Source of the DNA: JBGSYN01 sp041750975
Lineage (GTDB): Bacteria; Pseudomonadota; Alphaproteobacteria; Geminicoccales; Geminicoccaceae
Length of the DNA: 29,912 nucleotides
Direction: 5' to 3'
Assembly (NCBI GenBank): GCA_041750975.1
Contig: JBGSYN010000144.1
Location: 1 to 29,912, forward strand
Shown here piece after piece: positions 16,713 to 25,200 of this stretch. The position numbers were made by a program, and so were the translations under genes. The notes under the pieces were generated by a model. That model was given only the letters and a program-made list of their open reading frames with translations, was not told the DNA's origin and made no database searches. Position 1 is the stretch's first letter. Each line of letters opens with the position of its first letter.

Positions 16713-16727
16713 TTGGAGCGCAAGACC

Positions 16728-17765
16728 ATGGCAACAGCAGCGACGCTGGCTCGAAGCGACCGGGCCAACATTATGGTGGACGCCAGGGAACTCGCCTTCG
16801 AATTCGGCATGGACCTGTCCAACCATTTGCCGATGGTGCTCTGGGCACTCAACCGGCTCGGCGGAACGGTCGAAGATGCCGAGCGGTTCACCGCCAAATA
16901 CAAGCGGGAGAATAGCGTCGGTCCGGTCAGGCCGTCACCCGGCCCGATTGAGCCTGACAGCTGGACCGACCATTTGGGCGAGCGGGCCTATGAAGCCGCG
17001 TACCGCGAATTCTTCGCGAGCGAACTCGAACGGCTCGGCGAGGGCCGCCTGCTCGAGACTTATCTGCCAAGCCTCGCTCCCGGCATTGCGGCAAGCGCGC
17101 TCCATGCCTTCATGCGGCTGGCCTATGCCTTCGATGCGCGAAGCCCGGACGAGACCGCCCGTGCACTTGCCTATTGGGCCAGCACATATCTGCGGCTCGG
17201 CGAGGGCATCGGCAGTGCCGTGCATGATGCCGAGCCGCTCGAGGTTCTCCAGCGGATCGCCGAGGAACCTGCGTTCCGCGCCATCGAGCCCGAGCGCGAC
17301 TTGCTTTGGGAATTCATGCGTTCCATGGCGCAAAAACCCGAGTTCAGGCCGGTCCAAGACTGGCTTCGCGTCGATGACGATACGGTCGCCAAGATGGCGC
17401 ACGCCTCACTGCGGCTCTACGCGGCGGCCATGGATTTCTCGTCGCTTCATGCCGTCACCGGCACGCATTGGCTGCGCCTCGTCATCGCCCGGGCGCGCGT
17501 CCCCGAGCCCTTGATCCGGGGTTATTGGCAGGCGATTGCCGCCCTTTATCCGAAGATCGGCTTCGTCGCACCGCTCGGCGACGAGCAGGCGGCAGAGCTG
17601 ACGGCACGGCCATGCCCGGATTGGCCCGAGATCAAGGCCGCAGCCTGTGCCGCCAGCGACGAGCACGATATCTCGCTCGCCTTCAGCGCCTACGAGGAGT
17701 GGCGCCACTATGGCGATCCTCTCTACAAGGTCGTCGCCGCCCGCCGCGTCGGCCTGATCGACTGA
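16728..17765 (+). CDS. Questin oxidase family protein (DUF4243)
   Basis: This 345-aa protein matches the questin oxidase/AflY-like family: an N-terminal NHLPMVLWALNRLGGT (32-47), WTDHLG, a His-containing middle segment FSSLHAVTGTHWLRLV, and a C-terminal HDISLAFSAYEEWRHYGDPLYKVVAAR. Fungal members catalyse Baeyer-Villiger-type ring opening of anthraquinones; bacterial members are uncharacterised. ATG 16728 has GGAG nine bases upstream. It is divergent from the amidohydrolase and may share its control region. It may carry out an oxidative step on the compound handled by this locus, which is inference from position only. Confidence 0.8.
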   Translation: MATAATLARSDRANIMVDARELAFEFGMDLSNHLPMVLWALNRLGGTVEDAERFTAKYKRENSVGPVRPSPGPIEPDSWTDHLGERAYEAAYREFFASELERLGEGRLLETYLPSLAPGIAASALHAFMRLAYAFDARSPDETARALAYWASTYLRLGEGIGSAVHDAEPLEVLQRIAEEPAFRAIEPERDLLWEFMRSMAQKPEFRPVQDWLRVDDDTVAKMAHASLRLYAAAMDFSSLHAVTGTHWLRLVIARARVPEPLIRGYWQAIAALYPKIGFVAPLGDEQAAELTARPCPDWPEIKAAACAASDEHDISLAFSAYEEWRHYGDPLYKVVAARRVGLID

Positions 17766-17837
17766 GGTGTGAGATTGGTCACTGCGGAATTTTGCGGCTA
17801 GAACACAACGCGGTGTCTGGCATCACCATGGCGGCCC

Positions 17838-18923
17838 ATGCAGATCTCATCCAACACCACGCCGTTTCTCGCGGAACTGTTCGTTTCGACGGACAAGCAT
17901 GCGCGCAAGCATTGCGTGGTGGTCGTCAAGGCGACCTTCGATGTCGATAGCGAGGGTCAATGCCGGCCGGCGCAGGAGCAAGCGCCCTTCATCTACGCCG
18001 ATGAGCATTTCGGCGACCCCGGGACGACCGCCATTCGCTACGAGAGCGACTTCGCACCGGTTAAACCCATGGCCGATATTCTCGTCAACGCGAAGGCGAT
18101 CGCCCCCGGCGGCCGGGCCGCAACGAGCTTCGAGGTGGCGCTTGCCGGCCCCGGCTTCACCAAGCGGGCAAGAATTATGGGCGACCGGGTCTGGGAGGAC
18201 AGCCCGACGGGCATCCGCGCCTCCGAGTCGGACTTCGTCACCTCGCTGCCGCTGACCTGGGAGCGCGCGTTCGGCGGCTCGGACCAGACGAGCGACGAGG
18301 TCTCAGGGCATAGCTCCGAACTCCGGAACCTGGTCGGTCAGGGCTTTCATCGCAATAGCCGCATCGAGACGATTCTCGGCAAGGCGCTGCCCAATATCGA
18401 AGCCGTCGAGAGCCCCATGCATAGCTGGTCCGACAAGCCCGTGCCCATAGGCTTCGGTCCCCTGGGTCGCGGCTGGCGGCCCAGGATCGGTTTTGCCGGC
18501 ACTTACGACAAAAGCTGGATGGACCGGAAGCTGCCCTTCCTGCCGGACGATTTCGACGACCGCTATTTCCAGTCGGCGCCAGCGGATCAACAGGTCTCGA
18601 AGCTGCAGACGGGCGACAAATATGGCTGCTTGAACATGAGCCAGAGCGGCCGCTTCGTTGTCCAACTGCCTGGCCATGCGATTCCGGTGCGCTTCCTGTT
18701 CGAAGATCGAACCGAGCCCAGAACGGCGGAGGCCGACACCTTGATCCTCGAGCCCGGAGCCGCGCGCATTATTCTTGTGGCCCGCACCAGCCTACCGCTG
18801 CCGCGCAAATTCACCACTCTGCGCGAGATCGAGATCGGCACGCCGAAACGCCGGCCGACACCCGGCATTCCCCGCTTCCATGGGCTGGGCGAGGCGGTGG
18901 CGGCACTGCGCCGGCCGCGATGA
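17838..18923 (+). CDS. DUF2169 protein, probable T6SS effector adaptor/chaperone
   Basis: This 361-aa protein shows the DUF2169 hallmarks in order: TPFLAELFVSTDKHARKHCVVVVKATF near the N-terminus, LPLTWERAFGG (137-147), PVPIGFGPLGRGWRPR (201-216), GTYDKSW (221-227) and PFLPDDFDDRYFQSAPADQQ (233-252). DUF2169 proteins occur next to VgrG, PAAR and effector genes and are known in several bacteria to act as chaperones that load PAAR-linked toxins onto the type VI spike. Here the gene opens a four-gene run with a thiolase-like protein, a PAAR-like nuclease and a putative immunity gene, and its stop overlaps the next start (ATGA). No convincing ribosome site precedes the ATG. No T6SS sheath or membrane genes are in the window. 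Confidence 0.87.
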   Translation: MQISSNTTPFLAELFVSTDKHARKHCVVVVKATFDVDSEGQCRPAQEQAPFIYADEHFGDPGTTAIRYESDFAPVKPMADILVNAKAIAPGGRAATSFEVALAGPGFTKRARIMGDRVWEDSPTGIRASESDFVTSLPLTWERAFGGSDQTSDEVSGHSSELRNLVGQGFHRNSRIETILGKALPNIEAVESPMHSWSDKPVPIGFGPLGRGWRPRIGFAGTYDKSWMDRKLPFLPDDFDDRYFQSAPADQQVSKLQTGDKYGCLNMSQSGRFVVQLPGHAIPVRFLFEDRTEPRTAEADTLILEPGAARIILVARTSLPLPRKFTTLREIEIGTPKRRPTPGIPRFHGLGEAVAALRRPR

Positions 18924-19933
18924 CACCGCTTCATCTCTCCGCCATCGCCATGGTCTGCCCGGTCGGCCTCACCGCACCAAGCGCCTGTGCTGCCCTGCGC
19001 GCCGGGATCGACGGCTTCACCGACCTGCCCTATCTCGACGACGATGGTGAGCCGATCGTCGGTGCGGTCATCCCCGATCTTGCGCCCGATCTGCGCGGCC
19101 GGCCAAGGCTGATGGCGCTCGGGACCATGGTGTTCGAGGCTTTGCCGCAACGATTGCCGGCCGGTCTCGACCTCCAGGATTGCCCGTTGATCTTCTGCAC
19201 GCGCGAGCCGGAGCGTCCGGGCGCCCGCTTCAACAGCATGCTGCAGGAAATCGAAACCGGGCTCGGCATTACCTTCAGGCGCGACGGCTCCTGCCATGTC
19301 GACAAAGGTCAGGTTGCCGCCTTCGAGGCCATCGCCCGCGTCGCAGAACTTTTGGTCAGCGGCGAAATCAAAGCCTGCCTGATTGCGGCGGTCGATTCCC
19401 TGATTGATGCGCGGAGCCTCAACTGGCTCGATCGGGCGCAGCGGCTTAAAACCAGCACCCAATCGGATGGCGCCATCCCCGGCGAAGCCGCTTGCCTGAT
19501 TTTGGCGAGCCTGAAGCCGATGACACCGACCAGCGTCACGGTTCAGGGCCTGGGTTTCGGGATGGAACCGGCGACCGTGCTCGACGACGAGCCGCTGCTC
19601 GGCGAGGGGATGGCGGCCGCCGTCCGGCAGGCTCTGGCCCAGGCCGGCCTCGAGATGCACGAGGTGGCTTTCAGGCTGAGTGACGTCGCCGGCGAATCCT
19701 ACGCCTTCGAGGAACTGGTCCTGGCGCAGTCGCGCCTGTCGCGACAGCCGCGGGCGAGCCAGGATCTCTGGCATCCGGCGGAATGCGTCGGCGATTGCGG
19801 TGCGGCCTCAGGACTGGTGCAACTGGCCTGGGCCGAACAGGCCTTCGCCAATGCCTATGCGCCGGGACCGACCGCGCTAGCCCATGCCAGCACCGCCTCC
19901 GGCGCCCGCGCCGCCGCCGTACTTCAGGGTTGA
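18920..19933 (+). CDS. Thiolase-fold (beta-ketoacyl-synthase-like) T6SS-associated accessory protein
   Basis: This 337-aa protein resembles beta-ketoacyl synthases at both ends: SAIAMVCPVGLTAPSACAALRAGIDGF at 7-33, AVDSLIDARSLNWLDRAQRLK with DGAIPGEAA (158-191), and ECVGDCGAASGLVQLAWAEQAF (288-309). It lacks a recognisable catalytic Cys-His-His set and is shorter than a true synthase, so it is probably a non-enzymatic relative. Similar proteins sit between DUF2169 and DUF4150 genes in T6SS cargo operons; in Pseudomonas aeruginosa, as I recall, a co-chaperone works with a DUF2169-like chaperone in the same arrangement. It overlaps the DUF2169 stop by four bases, and its own stop lies inside the ribosome site of the effector. 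Confidence 0.75.
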   Translation: MTPLHLSAIAMVCPVGLTAPSACAALRAGIDGFTDLPYLDDDGEPIVGAVIPDLAPDLRGRPRLMALGTMVFEALPQRLPAGLDLQDCPLIFCTREPERPGARFNSMLQEIETGLGITFRRDGSCHVDKGQVAAFEAIARVAELLVSGEIKACLIAAVDSLIDARSLNWLDRAQRLKTSTQSDGAIPGEAACLILASLKPMTPTSVTVQGLGFGMEPATVLDDEPLLGEGMAAAVRQALAQAGLEMHEVAFRLSDVAGESYAFEELVLAQSRLSRQPRASQDLWHPAECVGDCGAASGLVQLAWAEQAFANAYAPGPTALAHASTASGARAAAVLQG

Positions 19934-19944
19934 GGTGACATCAG

Positions 19945-20994
19945 ATGCCACATGAAGTCTATGCCGACGGCTGGGAGATCGCCGGTCAGTCGTGCATGAA
20001 CAAGTCGATCGCCCGGTTTCCGGACGTGTGCCTGTCGCCGCCCTCGCCACCGGCAGGCCCGATCCCCGTGCCCTATCCCGACACGTCCTTCTCGTCGGAC
20101 CTCAAGAAAGGCTCGAAAAAGGTCAAGCTCGGCAAGAAGCCCGCGGCCCTGGCGCAGCAATCGTTCTACAAACCCTCGATGCTCGGCGACGAGGCGGCGA
20201 CCCGCGCCTGGGGCATGAACGTGGTCACGCACCAAATCACGGGCAAGACCTTCTTCCAGGCCTGGTCGATGGACGTGAAGTTCGAGGGCAAGAACGTCTG
20301 CCGCCACTTCGACATAACGACCAGCAACCACGCGAGCACGGCGACCACGACGGCCCCGACGCAATCGCTCGACCAGGCATCGCTTGCCAAGATCGCCAAA
20401 GGGAAATGCCCCTGCTGCGATCAGGATCTCCATGCGGGTCAGGTTGGCGGCCAACCCGTCACCGAAGAGGAATGGTACGACCTCAACGAGGAAATTCCGG
20501 ATGATCCGCCAAGGCCGCCTTCGCACTTCGAACGAGCGGGACAATCCTTCGCCAACCCGGCCTTCCCGCGATGGGAGCAAGATGCAGCAAAGCTGAAAGC
20601 GCAAAGGCAGGCCCGCAACAACCGCCGACGCCGGGTTGCCGCGGCGAAGGATTGCCCGTCAGCGCCGAAGCCACCGTGTAACGTCTATTTCAAGATCACA
20701 GCTGAAAACAGCCAACTCATCGAGCAGGAATGGGACAGAAATAAGGTCGAAATAAAAGAAGCCATGGGCGTCCCCTTAGTCAGAGCGAGCAAAAAGGACA
20801 AACATGGCAAGAAAATTCCTGAACGAGGCCAAGTGGACCATCGCGTCCCCAAAACTGCCGGAGGCTGCCCCACCGGTGAGGGCAATCTTCAATCTCATGA
20901 AGCGATGAGCGGGCCTTGCCAAGATGCCGATGACGAGCTTGGCAAGGTGCAATCGCAGTGTGCGGAAAAATGGAATGCCGAATTAACCGCTTAG
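19945..20994 (+). CDS. PAAR-like (DUF4150) T6SS effector with C-terminal HNH nuclease-like toxin domain
   Basis: This 349-aa protein appears modular. Residues 1-150 match the PAAR-like DUF4150 domain (CMNKSIARFPDVCLSPPSPP, PIPVPYPDTSFSSDLKKGSKKV, HFDITTSNHAS), which would cap the VgrG spike. A linker carries a Cys cluster CPCC (155-158), and a basic stretch follows (219-235). The C-terminal tip has VDHRVPKTAGG (297-307), GNLQ (313-316) and H318, the pattern of an HNH/His-Me nuclease: H299 as general base, N314 and H318 as metal-site candidates. Start ATG 19945 has GAGGTGA six bases upstream. Base composition becomes more AT-rich from about 20,690 on, consistent with an exchanged toxin tip. 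DNase activity is inference. Confidence 0.82.
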   Translation: MPHEVYADGWEIAGQSCMNKSIARFPDVCLSPPSPPAGPIPVPYPDTSFSSDLKKGSKKVKLGKKPAALAQQSFYKPSMLGDEAATRAWGMNVVTHQITGKTFFQAWSMDVKFEGKNVCRHFDITTSNHASTATTTAPTQSLDQASLAKIAKGKCPCCDQDLHAGQVGGQPVTEEEWYDLNEEIPDDPPRPPSHFERAGQSFANPAFPRWEQDAAKLKAQRQARNNRRRRVAAAKDCPSAPKPPCNVYFKITAENSQLIEQEWDRNKVEIKEAMGVPLVRASKKDKHGKKIPERGQVDHRVPKTAGGCPTGEGNLQSHEAMSGPCQDADDELGKVQSQCAEKWNAELTA

Positions 20995-21042
20995 CAAGTT
21001 CTGTTTTGTTTGGTCCAACGAGGGTACAGAAAGTTTAAACTT

Positions 21043-21900
21043 ATGGCCTATGAGCGCCCCAAATATTTCTCACAAGGAATCTATAGTTGGGATGGAGTCG
21101 GCTACGGCTTTCTCAAAGGAGCACCTTCGACGCTACTTGCAGAATCTGCCTTGGCCGATCGGAATCCCTGGATTTCATTTTCGGCGATACTCCTTCGGGC
21201 GCAACAAGGCGACTTCACGGCGCTGCCGAAATTAATCCACTGTCTGCAGGAGACCGATAGTTGGGTGCTCGCGCGCGCCGTCGCCACGCTTTTGGGCGAC
21301 GCTGGATCGTCCAAGTTGCTTCGGCGCGTTGCCGATGAATTCCATGCAGATCTCTTTGTTGATGAAGTATTCACTTACCAAATAGAGTTGGCACATGCAT
21401 TTTCTTATTCTGGACTGCTCTGGACAGTTCCTTTGATGCTTGAGCTGCACTTGAAAACGATTGAAGATAGGGATGGAGAAATTATTCCAATACTTCTGTC
21501 GGAGATGCTGGAAGCACGGTCAGGAGCCATTGCCACCGGGGCTCGAAACACCTCCGAAGCATCGTACCGCGATCTGGTCATGGGCAAGTTCGATGCATTG
21601 CGACGGCAACTCGGCTCTGAGAACCCAGCAGTCTATTACGGTGAGGCCTTTGCCGTCGAAACCGTGGCGACACGTCTCTACAACGAACTTACGAAAGAGC
21701 CCAGCAACGCCATAGCGATCGCTGGAGAACGCCATCGATTCGAGGCGTCCACGGGCCTCGACTGCGAGGGCTTTTTCGTCAATCGCAAACCCAATCGATT
21801 GCAGGGTGCGGTAATCCTCGAGGACTTCCTGGACGGGCCCGATATCGCCAAATTCAAACCCGGCATGCGCTACTTCTTCGGGCATCCGATTCCGGACTGA
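21043..21900 (+). CDS. Putative immunity protein for the adjacent nuclease, HEAT-like
   Basis: This 285-aa protein follows the effector stop by 48 bases, the position in which T6SS operons place the gene that protects the producer. I do not recognise a named family. Residues about 40-110 look like tandem antiparallel helices of HEAT type (WISFSAILLRAQQGDFTALPKLI, then SWVLARAVATLLGDAGSSKLLRRVADEF). The first half of the gene is clearly more AT-rich than the neighbouring catabolic genes, matching the toxin tip and suggesting joint transfer. ATG 21043 is preferred; a TTG at 21010 in the same frame is possible, and neither has a strong ribosome site. Immunity function is inferred from position and composition. 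Confidence 0.65.
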   Translation: MAYERPKYFSQGIYSWDGVGYGFLKGAPSTLLAESALADRNPWISFSAILLRAQQGDFTALPKLIHCLQETDSWVLARAVATLLGDAGSSKLLRRVADEFHADLFVDEVFTYQIELAHAFSYSGLLWTVPLMLELHLKTIEDRDGEIIPILLSEMLEARSGAIATGARNTSEASYRDLVMGKFDALRRQLGSENPAVYYGEAFAVETVATRLYNELTKEPSNAIAIAGERHRFEASTGLDCEGFFVNRKPNRLQGAVILEDFLDGPDIAKFKPGMRYFFGHPIPD

Positions 21901-21906
21901 GGCGGC

Positions 21907-22254
21907 TCAGCGTTTGGCGGCGAGGTAGTCGAGGGCCGCGTCGAGCTTCTTCTTGTCGATCGGCTTGACGAAGCGCGGGATGGCCTGAAGATCCTTGGGC
22001 AGGACGCGATCCTCATATCCCGTGAAAAAGACCACCGGGACATCTCGTTCGCGCAACAGCAACGCCACGTCATAGCTGGTCTCGTCGCCGAGATTGATAT
22101 CCATGAGAGCGCCGTCAGGAATCTCGCGCTTGACCAAGGCGGAGCCTTCGCTCACCGAACCGACCGGTCCCAGCACGGTGTGGCCGCGATCAAGCAGATT
22201 ATGTTTGAGTTCGAGAGCGATGAGAAATTCATCCTCGACCACGAGAATATACAT
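21907..22254 (-). CDS. Single-domain response regulator, FAT-GUY-like
   Basis: This 115-aa protein is a lone receiver domain: acidic pocket VVEDEF (6-11 region), phospho-acceptor Asp in LMDINLG, Thr in the segment VVFFTGYEDR, and Lys in FVKPID. No output domain is attached. The FFTGYE stretch resembles the F-A-T-G-x motif of the FAT-GUY receivers that work with HWE/HisKA_2 kinases in the alphaproteobacterial general stress response. The start at 22254 is supported by AGGA six bases upstream; homology starts at the second residue. It lies 37 bases after the kinase gene on the same strand and is probably its partner, passing or draining phosphoryl groups. Confidence 0.88.
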   Translation of the reverse strand: MYILVVEDEFLIALELKHNLLDRGHTVLGPVGSVSEGSALVKREIPDGALMDINLGDETSYDVALLLRERDVPVVFFTGYEDRVLPKDLQAIPRFVKPIDKKKLDAALDYLAAKR

Positions 22255-22291
22255 TTCGATCCTGACATAAGGGCCATTCGCCGTGCCGGTT

Positions 22292-25200
22292 TCATTCCTC
22301 GCGGACAAGTAGCGCTTCAACCAGACAACGCACGCCATCCGCCTCGAAATCCAACTTCGTCGACCCCTTTACCATATAAGGCACGACATTGCGGATTAGT
22401 TCCGAGCCGAATCCAGCCTCCGACGGCGGCTCCGAGATCGATACGCCGGTTTCGCGCCAGGTAAAGACGAGGCGCTCCTGCTCACCCTCCATTTTCGTCC
22501 ACGAAATGTGAATGCGGCCACGCTGTTGCGCCAATGCCCCGTACTTGACCGCATTCGTCGCCAATTCATGCACCACCATGCCAAATGCCTGCGCCAAACC
22601 GCGATTGACGGGCAGTGAAGCACCCGCGACAGAAGTGCGCCCCTCGGCGCCATGAGCCCTGAGTTCGGACATGACGATATCCCGGAGGTCATAGCCCTCG
22701 CCGAGCCCGCTGCGCGAACCGAGCAGGCTTTGACTGCGTTCGAGGGCAGCGAGGCGTTGACCGAACCGCTCGATGAAATCGTCGAGATCGTGGCTGCTGC
22801 GGCGGCTCAAGGACATCAGCGAGTTGATATTGGCGAAGACATTTTTCACCCGGTGCTGCAACTCGTCGACCAGGGCCCGCTGACGCAGCTCGGCGTGCCG
22901 CCTTTCCGCGATATCGGTGCTCATGGCGACCCACCCCCGCACCCAGCCATTCTGACGATCGAGTGGGGCGGCACGCATCAGGGTCGGATGCCAGTCGCCG
23001 CTCTCGGCATGCCAAAGGCGATACTCCAGGGTGATAGGTGACTGGCTTTCAACGGCATCGTGCCATTGCCGCTCGACCTCTTCGCGATCCTCGGGATGGA
23101 TCGCATCGAGCCAGCCCCAGCCAAGCCACTGCTCCAAGGTTTGGCCGGTGAACGCGCGCCAACTCGGTGAATCCCTGACCGCCAGCCCATCCGCATCGGT
23201 GGTCCAGACCGCCTGCGCTGCCGCCTCGCTCAGGGCCTGGAAGCGTTGGTCGCTTTCCAGGTTGGCCACTTCGGCCTGCTTGCGCCGGGTGATGTCGGTG
23301 AATGTCACGGCGACCCCGGCAATGCGGTCGTCCTCGCTGCGATACGGCAAAGCGCGGCGTAGATACCAGCGCCCGGCGTTGCTCAAGACCTCGCTTTCGA
23401 GCGTTTCCAGCGTACGCAGCACCTGACGGGCGTCTTCTGTGAAATCGCCATCGGCAAACTTCGGCGCGAAATGCGATATCGGCCGGCCGATATCGGTTGG
23501 GACGATGTCGATCAGCTCTCGCACCGCCGGCGTGAACCACTTTATGTTGAGGTCCTTGTCCAGGAACAGGGTGACGATAGCGCTGCTGTTCAAGAGATTG
23601 TTGAGGTCGCTGGTCTGGTTTTCGAGCTCATCGAGCTTGCTGCTCAATTGCGCATTGACCGAATTCAGTTCCTCGTTGAGCGACTGTAACTCCTCCTTCG
23701 ATGTCTCAAGCTCTTCGACCATCGATTGAAGCTCTTCGTTGATGGAGGTAATTTCTTCGTTCGAGGCCTGCAGCTCCTCGTTCGAACGTTCCAGATGAGT
23801 GAGCGTGCTTCGAAGTTCCTGGCGCGAGAGATCAAGGGCTTGCTCGAGCTCCGTGTCCTGGTTCGGCGCCGGCGCCGGAGGATCCGGTGCCGCAGGGTCG
23901 GGATCCGTCCGACTGCGGAACGAAATGAGGAGCCGCCGGCCGTCGCTCTGCTCGCCGGATTCCACCGGCACGATGTCGACCGTCACGGATCTGAACTGCG
24001 CGCCCGACTCCTGCTCGATGGTCGTGGTGAGTTGTTCGCCTGTGTCGTGCACATGTTGTGCTACGGCGCGCAACTCGGAGATCAATCCGGATCGCGCCAG
24101 TCGCAGCAGATCGCGCGTCGGCTCGCCTCTCGGCTGCCGCAGAAACGGGTCGGTGTTGCCATGAAAGAAAAGGATCTGAAAGTTCTGGTCGATCAACACC
24201 GAAGCCGGCGCAAAACGCGCCAGCAAGGTTTGACGGGCGATCTCGGCAACCCCGTAGACTTGCCGCATCGCCGGCAAGGATGCCAATTCCCGGCGGTGGA
24301 CCTGCAGGGGATTGCTCGATGGAAATTCGATCAGATCGTGACGCGTCGAGCCGACCTTGCGGAAAATGCGCCATTTCTTCGAAATGGTCTCGAAGAAATG
24401 CTGCTGACCGCTGGCGGTTTCGCTGGAGCCGAGAAAGAGATGACCGCCCTCGGCGAGGGAGAAATGAAAAAGCGACAGCGCGCGTTTCTGCAGCGACGGC
24501 TCGAGATAGATGAGCATGTTTCGGCATAGCACGAGGTCGAGCCGCGAGAATGGCGGGTCCGATAAGAGGTTCTGCGGCGAGAAGATGATCCGCTCCCGGA
24601 CGCTCTTCCTGACCCTATAGGCATCGTCTTCCTTATCGAAAAATCGCGCCAATTTGTCGGGTGGCATGCTCTCGGCAATGCTCGCAGGAAAGACGCCGGC
24701 CCGTGCCCGCGCCAGCCCCTCGGCGGCCGCGTCCGTGGCAAATACCCTGATGTCGATATCCTTCCTTGCGGCCTCCGCTTGCTCGATCAAAAGCATGGCC
24801 ACGGAATAGGCTTCCTCTCCCGTGGCACAGGCGGTCACCCAGACGCGGATCGACTCGCGGCTGGACCGGCTCTCGATCAAGGGCGCCAGGACGATGCTCT
24901 GGAGCGCATGCCAAGCCTTCTCGTCGCGGAAAAACGAGGTGACATTGATCAAGATGTCTCTGACCATTGCCTCGAGTTCGGACGAATCGCCGGCCAGCAT
25001 CTCGCTGTAGCGGTCCATGTCTTCGACATGGCGAAGTCCCATCCGGCGGTGAACGCGCCGCAGGAGTGTCGAGGACTTGTAACCGCGGAAATCGTTGCCG
25101 GACCGCTCGTTGATCAGGGCCAGGATCGACTCGAGGTCTGCGGCCTGACCCGATTCCGGGAGTTGCTCATTGTCGGCCCGCCACAGAAAAGGGTGCGACG

